A stretch of DNA of 25,992 bases from Aalborgiella sp043775055 (GTDB lineage: Bacteria; Pseudomonadota; Gammaproteobacteria; Burkholderiales; Burkholderiaceae_C). Below, piece after piece: positions 8,545-16,124 of the stretch. The stretch covers positions 1-25,992 of the forward strand of contig JAYVSU010000112.1 of the NCBI GenBank assembly GCA_043775055.1, written 5' to 3'. The translations under genes and the position numbers were made by a program. The notes beneath the pieces are model-generated. The model made no database searches. It saw nothing but the letters and a program-made list of their open reading frames with translations, and had not been told where the DNA came from. The stretch's first letter is position 1, and every line of letters begins with the position of its first letter.

Positions 8545-9732
8545 ATGAAAATTTCATCACGCGCAGAGCGCATTGAGCCCTTTTACGTGATGGAGGTTGC
8601 CAAGGCAGCTCGCGCTTTGGCAGATACCTTGACGGACACCCAACGTCCCATGTTGTATTTGAACGTCGGCGAGCCGGACTTTACAGCCCCACCCGCTGTG
8701 CAAGCCGCTGCCATTCACGCTATTCAAAACGGCCATACCCAGTACACCCAAGCTAGCGGTTTGCCGGAACTTCGCGAGCGCATCAGCCAGTGGTATGCCC
8801 AGCGCTTTGGCGTTGCTGTTCCTGCGAGCCGTATTGTGTTAACGGCTGGCGCGTCTGCTGCTTTGCAATTGGCCTGTTTGGCATTGATTGAAGCGGGTGA
8901 CGAGATTTTGATGCCAGACCCCAGCTATCCATGCAACCGACAATTTGTCAGCGCGTCTAGTGGCACGCCAGTACTCATCCCCACCACGGCGGCAGAGCGC
9001 TACCAGCTCAGTGCAGACAAGGTTGAAGCGGCTTGGCAAGTGGGTAAGACGCGTGGCGTGTTGTTGGCCTCGCCATCCAACCCTACCGGCACATCGATTC
9101 ACCCTGACGAGATGCGCCGCATCCACAGCTTTGTGAAGCAGCAAGGTGGCATCACGCTGATTGATGAGATTTACTTGGGTTTGAGTTTTGACGACACTTA
9201 TGGCCACACCGCTTTGGCCATTGACGACCAAATCATCAGCATCAATAGCTTCTCCAAATACTTCAACATGACGGGCTGGCGGCTGGGCTGGTTGGTGGTA
9301 CCCGAAGCCTTGGCACCAGTCATTGAGCGCATCGCACAAAACCTGTTTATTTGCCCTAGTACTGTCTCACAATATGCGGCTTTAGCGTGTTTTGAGGAAG
9401 CATCGATTACGGAGTACGAGCGCCGCCGCGCTGAGTTCAAAGCGCGCCGCGACTACTTCATCCCAGCACTGCAGTCACTCGGTTTTGACATTCCAGTGAT
9501 GCCTGACGGCGCCTTCTATGCTTGGGCGGACTGCTCTCGTATTTGCAGCAAGCTAGGCATCAAGGACAGTTGGGATTTGGCTTTTGAAATCATGCACAAA
9601 GCGCATTTAGCGGTGACGCCAGGGCGGGATTTTGGCAGTGCCGAGACCGCCAAATTCATCCGCTTTTCAACCGCCAGTGCCATGCCACAACTGGTTGAAG
9701 CCATTGCACGCTTGAAGGCGATGCTGTCATGA
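8545..9732 (+). CDS. Class I/II PLP-dependent aminotransferase
   Basis: This is a 395-residue fold-type I aminotransferase of the aspartate aminotransferase family. Motifs in order are LNVGEPDF (substrate side), TAGASAALQLACLAL (phosphate-binding region), ASPSNPTGT, LIDEIYLGLSF (Asp that binds the PLP ring) and SFSKYFNMTGWRLGW with the Schiff-base lysine K238. FIRFSTA near the end holds the arginine that binds the substrate carboxylate. The amino acid substrate cannot be read from the sequence. The gene follows nusB after 50 bp and overlaps the next gene by four bases (ATGA), so it is probably co-transcribed with the tol genes. Function beyond an amino-acid transaminase is uncertain. Confidence 0.9.
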   Translation: MKISSRAERIEPFYVMEVAKAARALADTLTDTQRPMLYLNVGEPDFTAPPAVQAAAIHAIQNGHTQYTQASGLPELRERISQWYAQRFGVAVPASRIVLTAGASAALQLACLALIEAGDEILMPDPSYPCNRQFVSASSGTPVLIPTTAAERYQLSADKVEAAWQVGKTRGVLLASPSNPTGTSIHPDEMRRIHSFVKQQGGITLIDEIYLGLSFDDTYGHTALAIDDQIISINSFSKYFNMTGWRLGWLVVPEALAPVIERIAQNLFICPSTVSQYAALACFEEASITEYERRRAEFKARRDYFIPALQSLGFDIPVMPDGAFYAWADCSRICSKLGIKDSWDLAFEIMHKAHLAVTPGRDFGSAETAKFIRFSTASAMPQLVEAIARLKAMLS

Positions 9733-10184
9733 GCGCATCAAGCCAAACTGCTCAAGACGTGTTCTCGCACCCCATTCGCATTTATTGGGAAGACACCGAT
9801 GCTGGCAGCATTGTTTACTACGCCAACTATCTGAAGTTTTTTGAACGCGCACGCTCAGAATGGTTGCGCCATTTAGGCATCGAACAAGGCAGTTTGTTGG
9901 CAACTGAAGGCTGTATGTTTGTAGTCAGCGAAGCAGCTGCCAAATACCATCGCCCAGCGCGGATTGATGACCTTTTGCATGTGACTGTTGCTATTAAAAA
10001 CTTAGGGCAAGCGTCCATCACTTTGCTGCAAACCGCATGGATTCAAACAACAACGGGCACGCCCGTCATGGCCTGCCAAGGCACGGTTCGCTTGGCATGT
10101 GTGCGCCAAACAGACATGAAGCCCTCCAAAATTCCGCAAGGCATGGCTGAACTTTTAAGCCAAGTGCAGTCAAACACTTTGTAA
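9729..10184 (+). CDS. ybgC: Tol-Pal-associated acyl-CoA thioesterase YbgC
   Basis: This is a 151-residue hot-dog fold thioesterase. The signature EDTDAGSIVYYANYLKFFERARSEWLR (residues 21-47) holds the catalytic aspartate D24. The histidine found in E. coli YbgC (VVYHASY) is a tyrosine here, a change I believe is common in Burkholderiales. YbgC hydrolyses acyl-CoA or acyl-ACP and is associated with phospholipid metabolism at the inner membrane. Its position directly before tolQRA is the conserved one. It overlaps the aminotransferase stop by four bases, and 40 bp separate it from tolQ. Confidence 0.93.
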   Translation: MSASSQTAQDVFSHPIRIYWEDTDAGSIVYYANYLKFFERARSEWLRHLGIEQGSLLATEGCMFVVSEAAAKYHRPARIDDLLHVTVAIKNLGQASITLLQTAWIQTTTGTPVMACQGTVRLACVRQTDMKPSKIPQGMAELLSQVQSNTL

Positions 10185-10224
10185 TCTGCAAAAGCTATTT
10201 AAACAGATTTGTCCAAAAAGAAAC

Positions 10225-10911
10225 ATGAACCAAGATCTCTCCATTCTTCAGCTTATCCTGCATGCCAGCTTTGTGGTGCAGCTGGTCATCGCTTTGTTGA
10301 TGAGTATTTCTGTCGCCAGCTGGGCAGCGATATTTCGTAAACTCTTTGCTCTAAAGCGCGTCCAACGCCTCAATGAGGAGTTTGAGCGTGACTTCTGGTC
10401 AGGCACCAGCTTGAATGAGTTAGCCAGCGCAGCCAAAAAGAACGACCCGCACGCAGGCCCGATGGAGCGCATTTTTGCCAGTGGTATGCGCGAATACCAA
10501 AAACTGCGTGAGCGCCGTATTGACGACACCAGCGCATTGCTAGACGGCGCACGACGCGCCATGCGCGCCAGCTTTCAGCGCGAGTTAGATGCCGTGGAGT
10601 CGAATCTATCATTCCTCGCCTCCGTCGGCTCGGTGTCACCCTATGTGGGTCTGTTTGGTACGGTCTGGGGCATCATGCATTCGTTTACCGGTTTGGCGGC
10701 GATGGCGCAAGTGACTTTGTCTACCGTGGCTCCAGGCATCGCCGAGGCTTTGGTGGCTACGGCCATTGGCCTGTTTGCCGCGATTCCAGCCGTAGTCGCC
10801 TACAACCGCTTTGCGCACGACATTGACCGTATTGCCATCAAAATGGAAACCTTCATCGAAGAGTTCTCCAACATTTTGCAGCGCAATTTGAGCGCTAAAG
10901 TGATAGGTTAA
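10225..10911 (+). CDS. tolQ: Tol-Pal system proton channel subunit TolQ
   Basis: TolQ is the MotA/ExbB-family inner-membrane subunit that, with TolR, uses the proton gradient to drive TolA during outer-membrane constriction. The 228-residue protein has an N-terminal membrane helix (about residues 13-35), a cytoplasmic domain, and two helices in the family pattern: SFLASVGSVSPYVGLFGTVWGIMHSF, then APGIAEALVATAIGLFAAIPAVVAYNRF. The length matches E. coli TolQ (230). It is followed after three bases by tolR. The ATG has a weak purine-rich stretch (AAAAAGAAAC) upstream. Confidence 0.96.
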   Translation: MNQDLSILQLILHASFVVQLVIALLMSISVASWAAIFRKLFALKRVQRLNEEFERDFWSGTSLNELASAAKKNDPHAGPMERIFASGMREYQKLRERRIDDTSALLDGARRAMRASFQRELDAVESNLSFLASVGSVSPYVGLFGTVWGIMHSFTGLAAMAQVTLSTVAPGIAEALVATAIGLFAAIPAVVAYNRFAHDIDRIAIKMETFIEEFSNILQRNLSAKVIG

Positions 10912-10914
10912 ACC

Positions 10915-11343
10915 ATGGTTGCCACCGTTTCTCGCGGCCGAGGCAGACGCACCATCAATGAGATCAATATGGTGCCGTTCATCGATGTGATGCTGGTGCT
11001 GTTGATCATCTTTATGGTCACTGCGCCGTTGATCTCTCCAAGTGTGATTGATGTACCCAGCGTGGGTAAAGCAAATAAAGCGCCCGATCAAATCATTCAA
11101 ATCAATATTGATAAAAATGGATTATTGGCTTTTGAAACCACCAAAAATGCAGGTAAGTCAACGCCTATAGAGCTTAATAAAATACCTGATGCTGTAAAAA
11201 AAATACAAGGTAAAAAAATAGATATGCCCGTGGTTATCAGTGCTGACAAAGGCGTCAAATACGAAACTGTTGTCGAAGTAATGAACAAACTGCAAAGTGA
11301 GGGCATTAAGCGTGTAGCTCTGTCCGTAAAGCTTGCGAAATGA
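10915..11343 (+). CDS. tolR: Tol-Pal system protein TolR
   Basis: TolR is the ExbD-family partner of TolQ: one membrane helix carrying the proton-conducting aspartate, plus a periplasmic domain. The 142-residue protein has the signature NEINMVPFIDVMLVLLIIFMVTAPL with the key D24, and ends with VVISADKGVKYETVVEVMNKLQSEGIKRVALSV. The middle of the gene (about 11090-11220) is unusually AT-rich: by hand count 11101-11220 is about 28% G+C. The reading frame and protein length are still normal for the family. Confidence 0.95.
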   Translation: MVATVSRGRGRRTINEINMVPFIDVMLVLLIIFMVTAPLISPSVIDVPSVGKANKAPDQIIQINIDKNGLLAFETTKNAGKSTPIELNKIPDAVKKIQGKKIDMPVVISADKGVKYETVVEVMNKLQSEGIKRVALSVKLAK

Positions 11344-11377
11344 ACTTACTGGCATTTGCTTAAAGATTTGAATTACT

Positions 11378-12334
11378 ATGTCTTTAGCTGCTGATCGCCC
11401 CGAATTTACGCCGCCTACACCGCCTGGTAGGCTGCGTGCGATTGGATTGGCCGTTTTGGCGCACGTTCTTTTGATTGCAGCGCTGACTTGGGGCGTGAGC
11501 TGGAAGCGTGAGTCAAGCTCCACCCCCATCCAAGCCGAGCTTTGGTCTGCCACGGTGCAAGAAGCAGCGCCGGCATTGGTTGAGCCAGACTTGCCGCCAC
11601 CCAAGCCGCAGCCCGAAGCGAAACCCTTACCAGTCCCAACACCTCCCAAACCACTTCCGGTACCCGTTCAACCCAAAGTAGTTGCACCACCAGAGCCCGT
11701 AGTTGACCCGCAGATTGCCATTGAAAAAGAAAAGAAAAAGCAAATCGAAAAAAAGAAAACCTTAGCGGCTGAAAAGGCGAAAGCCAAAGCGGAAGCAGAA
11801 GCTGAGGCGGCTGAAGAAGAAGCGCGCCAAGAAGCTTTGGATAAGAAGAAGCGTTTGGAAGCCAAAAAAGCAGATGCGAAGAAGTTAGACGCCAAGAAAG
11901 CGGCTGAGGCCAAGGCACAAGAAGCCAAAGATGCCAAAGCCAAAGAAGCGAAGGAAACCGCGCAAATCGCGGCCATTCGTGCGGCCAATTTAAAGCGCAT
12001 GGCTGGGTTGGCCGGTGCATCGGGTGGTGAAACGGCTACAGGAACGGCCAAGCAATCCTCTGGCCCATCTGCAGGCTATGGTGGACGCGTGGTTGCCAAA
12101 ATCAAACCGAATATCGTTTTCTCAGATGACATTGCTGGCAACCCCGTCGCTACTGTTGAAGTCCGCTGCGCGCCAGATGGGACGATTTTGGGCAGTAAAC
12201 TGACCAAGTCTAGCGGCGACAAAGCGTGGGATACGGCAGTTTTACGCGCTATTACCAAAACTGAAGTGCTACCGCGCGATACCGATGGACGCGTGCCTTC
12301 ATCGTTTGAAATCAATTTTCGGCCCAAAGATTAA
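11378..12334 (+). CDS. tolA: Tol-Pal system protein TolA
   Basis: TolA spans the periplasm and links the TolQR motor to TolB and Pal. The 318-residue protein has the three expected parts: an N-terminal cytoplasmic tail and membrane helix (about residues 18-40); a proline-rich segment, then a long charged Ala/Lys/Glu coiled coil (about 105-215); and a C-terminal domain (about 228-318) with the TonB/TolA-like pattern of a short strand, a polar helix and FEINFRP at the end. It lies 34 bp after tolR. It is the last gene of the run: tolB and pal do not follow, and dnaE converges from the other side. Confidence 0.92.
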   Translation: MSLAADRPEFTPPTPPGRLRAIGLAVLAHVLLIAALTWGVSWKRESSSTPIQAELWSATVQEAAPALVEPDLPPPKPQPEAKPLPVPTPPKPLPVPVQPKVVAPPEPVVDPQIAIEKEKKKQIEKKKTLAAEKAKAKAEAEAEAAEEEARQEALDKKKRLEAKKADAKKLDAKKAAEAKAQEAKDAKAKEAKETAQIAAIRAANLKRMAGLAGASGGETATGTAKQSSGPSAGYGGRVVAKIKPNIVFSDDIAGNPVATVEVRCAPDGTILGSKLTKSSGDKAWDTAVLRAITKTEVLPRDTDGRVPSSFEINFRPKD

Positions 12335-12476
12335 CGCGTTGAGTGCCGTCAACGTCGTTCAATTAGCCAAAATCGCAGAAATTGATCCACGCATTTATGT
12401 CACTTATTGCTACTTAATACATAGCAAACTATTTAATAAATACGCTGGCTACATGCAAATTTATACTCAAAATTGC
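12335..12476 (+). other. Convergent tolA-dnaE intergenic region
   Basis: This 142-bp gap lies between the converging tolA and dnaE genes. It holds one perfect 6-bp hairpin just after the tolA stop (CGTTGA at 12337-12342 pairing with TCAACG at 12349-12354), but no T-run follows, so it is a weak terminator candidate. The rest is AT-rich and contains a copy of the dispersed repeat also found inside ribD. I see no credible gene here. Confidence 0.5.
12421..12450 (+). repeat. Dispersed short repeat, copy B (tolA-dnaE gap)
   Basis: This is the intergenic copy of the repeat in ribD, same strand, 28/30 identical. It begins ATAGCAAACT and ends TACGCTGGCT. It lies 27 bp beyond the dnaE stop codon. Its AT-rich flanks are partly similar to those of copy A, so the ancestral element may have been longer than 30 bp. 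Confidence 0.75.
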
Positions 12477-15400
12477 CTACTCATAAACAATTTGAGCTTT
12501 TGACGTTCCCGCCTGCGCCATCCAGCTTGCCAAGGCGGCATCACTCGGGAAAAACTTGCCCTCTTCACCCAATTGCAATTGCGCACTGACGGCACCAATC
12601 TCCGCCTGCCGTTGCAGTGACAAACGCACGTTCATACCCCGCAAGAAAGTGCCCTGCTCGCTTTCTTCGCGTTTGGGAGGAAATTCGCGCAACAAACGGC
12701 TTAAATCGGGCGATTTGTCTTGCACGTCAACCATCAAATACTTACCAAAGCGGCAGCGCGCCGTGGCCAAATCCCACACTTGCGTGACTTTCAATCGGTT
12801 TGCGCCACCTGAAAATCGGTCTGCTTGAATAGTCCCCATCACAATGATGAGCTCATCGTCTTTGAACAAATGCTTATTCGCCTGCATCATGGCATCGTCT
12901 ACTGTGGCATCGATTTGACCCGTTGTATCGTCGAGTTTGAAGAGTCCCAATTTACCGCGTTGCCCGTTGATGACGCGGAAATCACCCACAATACCCGCCA
13001 ATAACTGCGGCTCACGCGAATCAATCAAATCATCAATCGTACGTTTCACAAATTGCCGTACCTCGCGTGACACTTCATCAAACAAATGGCCAGAGAAGTA
13101 GAAGCCCATCGCCGTTTTCTCATACGTCAGGCGCTCTTTGACGCCCCATGGCGTCGCGTCGCTGAGTGCAGGCTCTTGGGTACTAGAACCGTGGGCGTCA
13201 TCATCACCGCCCATCATGTCAAACAAACCGCCTTGGTTAGCATTGGCTTCGGTCGCGCTGGCAAACTCGAAGGCCAAGTCGACAGACTCAAGCATGGCGG
13301 CGCGGTTTTGCTGCAGCGAGTCAAACGCGCCAGCTTTGATGAGCGCCTCAACCGTGCGTTTGTTGATTTTGCTACGCTCAACGCGGACGCAAAAGTCAAA
13401 CAAGCTGGTGAAAAGGCCGCCAGACTCTCGCGCAGCCACAATCGCCTCTACGGCTTGTTGGCCAGTGCCTTTGACCGCGCCAAGGCCGTAGCGAATCACC
13501 GTCGCTGAAACGGGCTCAAACCGGTAAACGCCACGGTTCACATCGGGTGGCTCAAAGGTGATACCCGGTTTGCCCAAGATGGGTTTTTGCGCATCTTCAA
13601 ACAAGATTTTCAGCTTGTCGGTGTCGCCCATCTCAATCGTCATGTTGGCGCAGAAGAACTCCGCCGTGTAATGCACCTTGATCCAGGCCGTGTGGTAGGC
13701 CAAAAGTGAATAAGCTGCCGCATGTGATTTATTGAAACCGTAGCCTGCAAACTTCTCCATCAAGTCGAAAATTTCATCCGCTTTTTCTTCAGTAATGGCG
13801 TTTTTAGACGCACCATCACGGAAGATTTGGCGATGCTTGGCCATTTCATCAGCGTCTTTTTTACCCATGGCGCGGCGCAGCATGTCGGCACCGCCAAGTG
13901 AGTAACCGCCCAGAATCTGTGCCGTCTGCATCACCTGCTCTTGGTAAACCATGATGCCGTAAGTCTCTGACAGCATCTCGGCCACCATTGGGTGCGGGTA
14001 CTCCACCACTTCGCGGCCATGCTTACGCGCCACAAAGCTCGGAATCAAATCCATGGGGCCAGGGCGGTACAAAGCGTTCAGAGCGATTAAGTCTTCCAGA
14101 CGCGTTGGTTTCGCATCCTTCAACATGCCCTGCATACCTCGACTTTCAAACTGGAAGACGGCTTCGGTTTTGCCTTCAGTGAACAATCGGTAAACCCGCG
14201 CATCGTCTAGCGGCAGGTTTTCGTAGGCAAAGTTTTCTTGCCCAGAATGGCCTTGGCTGATGAAGACGCGTGCCAATTCCAAAATCGTCAGGGTCGCCAA
14301 ACCCAAAAAGTCGAACTTCACCAAACCAATGTCTTCAACATCGTTTTTGTCGTATTGACTGACCGCAGACTCACTACCTGGCTGTTGGTACAAGGGGCAA
14401 AAATCAGTCAGCTTGCCCGGTGCTATCAACACGCCACCGGCATGCATACCCACATTGCGAGTCATGCCTTCTAACTTGCGGGCAAGCTCCAGCAGAGTCC
14501 TAACGTCTTCTTCCTTGCTTTCACGGTCCGCCAAAATAGGTTCGGCTTCCGTCGCGTAAACCATTTTGTCGTCTTTTTTACGACCCGGTGGTGGCAACTG
14601 CAAGGTCACACTGATGCCCGGTTTGTTGGGTATCAGCTTGCTGATGCCATCACAGAAGGTGTAGCTCATATCAAGCACACGACCAACGTCTCGAATGGCC
14701 GCACGTGCCGCCATGGTACCGAAAGTGACGATTTGGCTCACCGCATCGCGGCCATATTTGAGCTTGACATAGTCAATCACACGGTCGCGGTTAGCTTGGC
14801 AAAAGTCAATGTCAAAGTCGGGCATGGAGACCCGCTCAGGATTCAAAAACCGCTCAAACAGCAAGTTGTATTGCAGCGGATCAAGGTCGGTAATTTTAAG
14901 CGCATAGGCCACCAACGATCCTGCACCAGAACCGCGTCCTGGCCCCACGGGGCAGCCGTTGTTCTTGGCCCAGTTGATGAAGTCACCCACAATCAAAAAG
15001 TAACCCGGGAAACCCATTTTTAAAATGGTGGCAATTTCAAACTCTAAGCGCGCCACGTAGGTGGGGCGCTGCTCATCACGCTTTTGCACATCGGGGTACA
15101 AATGCGCCAAGCGATCTTCTAAGCCTTCAAAACTCGTGTAGCGAAAATACTCTTCAGGCGACAGCTTCTTGCCATCAATTTCCGGGGTCGGAAACACTGG
15201 CAGTTGCGGCTTACCCAGCACCAAACTCAAATTGCAGCGTTTAGCAATTTCAAGTGAATTGGTCAAGGCCGATGGCAAATCAGCAAATAACACCTGCATT
15301 TGCTTATTGGATTTGAAATATTGCTCGCGTGTGAATTTACGCACACGCCGCTGGTTGCCTAAAATTTCCCCGTCAGAAATACAAACCCGCGCTTCATGCG

Positions 15401-16025
15401 CCTCGTAGCCATCTTCTTGAGTGAACTGCACAGGATGCGTAGCAACAACAGGCAACTTCAAACGCGCAGCCAGTTGTACGGCAGCGCTTACATGCTGCTC
15501 ATCATCTACCCGGCCCGCGCGTTGTAATTCGATGTAAAAACGATGCGGAAATACTGTCGCCAATTGCAACGCAATGTCTGCTGCGCGCTGCGCATCGCCT
15601 TGCAGCAATGCTTGCCCGACAGGGCCCGCCTGCGCACCGCTGAGTACAATCAAACCTTGACTCAACTCTTCCAGCCAGTCCAACTTGCAAACTGGTAAGC
15701 CTTTGACGATGTTTTGTGTCCAAGCGCGGGTCAACAATTCTGAGACATTGAGATAGCCTTGTTTGTTTTGCACCAGCAGCAACAAGCGAGAAGTGGCTGC
15801 TGCATCTTGTGCCAAGCCTTCTAAAAAGATCTCAACCCCAATCAATGGCTTTACACCGTTTTTACGTGCTGCTTTATAAAACTTAACTGTCCCAAACAAA
15901 TTGTTCAAATCAGTGATTGCCAACGCGGGTTGCCCATCTGCAGCAGCAGCTGCAACGGTGTCATCAATGCGATTGGTACCGTCTACGACGGAGAATTCAG
16001 TGTGCTGGCGCAGGTGTACAAACAT
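12477..16025 (-). CDS. dnaE: DNA polymerase III alpha subunit
   Basis: This is the replicative polymerase, 1182 residues against 1160 in E. coli. The N-terminal PHP domain starts FVHLRQHTEFSVVDG. The catalytic acidic residues are in PDFDIDF (D403 and D405, matching E. coli D401 and D403). A second block, GPGRGSGAGSLVAYAL, lies before them. Fingers follow with RPGPMDLIPSF and GYGFNKSHAAAYSLLAYHTAWIKVHY. The C-terminal third has a helix-hairpin-helix region and an OB-fold (QLLAGIVGDFRVINGQRGKLGLFKLDD). It lies on the minus strand behind a ppiD terminator, so it needs its own promoter. TACAAT ends 7 nt before the ATG, which would make the mRNA nearly leaderless. Confidence 0.98.
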   Translation of the reverse strand: MFVHLRQHTEFSVVDGTNRIDDTVAAAAADGQPALAITDLNNLFGTVKFYKAARKNGVKPLIGVEIFLEGLAQDAAATSRLLLLVQNKQGYLNVSELLTRAWTQNIVKGLPVCKLDWLEELSQGLIVLSGAQAGPVGQALLQGDAQRAADIALQLATVFPHRFYIELQRAGRVDDEQHVSAAVQLAARLKLPVVATHPVQFTQEDGYEAHEARVCISDGEILGNQRRVRKFTREQYFKSNKQMQVLFADLPSALTNSLEIAKRCNLSLVLGKPQLPVFPTPEIDGKKLSPEEYFRYTSFEGLEDRLAHLYPDVQKRDEQRPTYVARLEFEIATILKMGFPGYFLIVGDFINWAKNNGCPVGPGRGSGAGSLVAYALKITDLDPLQYNLLFERFLNPERVSMPDFDIDFCQANRDRVIDYVKLKYGRDAVSQIVTFGTMAARAAIRDVGRVLDMSYTFCDGISKLIPNKPGISVTLQLPPPGRKKDDKMVYATEAEPILADRESKEEDVRTLLELARKLEGMTRNVGMHAGGVLIAPGKLTDFCPLYQQPGSESAVSQYDKNDVEDIGLVKFDFLGLATLTILELARVFISQGHSGQENFAYENLPLDDARVYRLFTEGKTEAVFQFESRGMQGMLKDAKPTRLEDLIALNALYRPGPMDLIPSFVARKHGREVVEYPHPMVAEMLSETYGIMVYQEQVMQTAQILGGYSLGGADMLRRAMGKKDADEMAKHRQIFRDGASKNAITEEKADEIFDLMEKFAGYGFNKSHAAAYSLLAYHTAWIKVHYTAEFFCANMTIEMGDTDKLKILFEDAQKPILGKPGITFEPPDVNRGVYRFEPVSATVIRYGLGAVKGTGQQAVEAIVAARESGGLFTSLFDFCVRVERSKINKRTVEALIKAGAFDSLQQNRAAMLESVDLAFEFASATEANANQGGLFDMMGGDDDAHGSSTQEPALSDATPWGVKERLTYEKTAMGFYFSGHLFDEVSREVRQFVKRTIDDLIDSREPQLLAGIVGDFRVINGQRGKLGLFKLDDTTGQIDATVDDAMMQANKHLFKDDELIIVMGTIQADRFSGGANRLKVTQVWDLATARCRFGKYLMVDVQDKSPDLSRLLREFPPKREESEQGTFLRGMNVRLSLQRQAEIGAVSAQLQLGEEGKFFPSDAALASWMAQAGTSKAQIVYE

Positions 16026-16032
16026 AGTCTCT

Positions 16033-16038
16033 ATTGTA
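16033..16038 (-). promoter_or_regulatory. Possible -10 element of dnaE
   Basis: On the minus strand TACAAT ends 7 nt before the dnaE ATG at 16025, just downstream of the ppiD terminator. No good -35 is visible at 16-18 nt. If it is real, transcription would start at or next to the start codon. An alternative reading is that the AGAGAC between the hexamer and the ATG is a weak ribosome-binding site. Confidence 0.3.
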
Positions 16039-16075
16039 GGAAATCAGTCTGGCATTTTGACTTGAAGATGAAAAC

Positions 16076-16102
16076 AAAAATGCCCCAAAAGGGGCATTTT
16101 TT
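16076..16102 (-). terminator. Intrinsic terminator after ppiD
   Basis: The stem AAAAATGCCCC / GGGGCATTTTT has an AAAA loop, giving 11 perfect pairs with T-rich sequence on both sides. On the minus strand it lies about 20 bp after the ppiD stop and before dnaE, so it separates these two transcripts. Its symmetry means it could also work from the other strand. Confidence 0.85.
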
Positions 16103-16124
16103 CATTGACCGTCAACAGAGACGG

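Noticed and set aside
11160..11195. Possible fourth copy of the dispersed repeat in tolR (TTAATAAAATACC)
   Set aside because: The match is short and in an AT-rich stretch where chance similarity is expected, and TolR length is normal.
11700..12000. Tandem DNA repeats in tolA
   Set aside because: The Ala/Lys/Glu periodicity is the normal TolA domain II coiled coil, not a separate repeat array.
11415..12020. Minus-strand open frames opposite tolA
   Set aside because: They are Leu/Trp/Ala-rich mirror images of the repetitive Lys/Ala/Glu codons of the TolA coiled coil.
13086..13508. Plus-strand open frames within dnaE
   Set aside because: They lie antisense to conserved DnaE sequence with no ribosome-binding site or motif.
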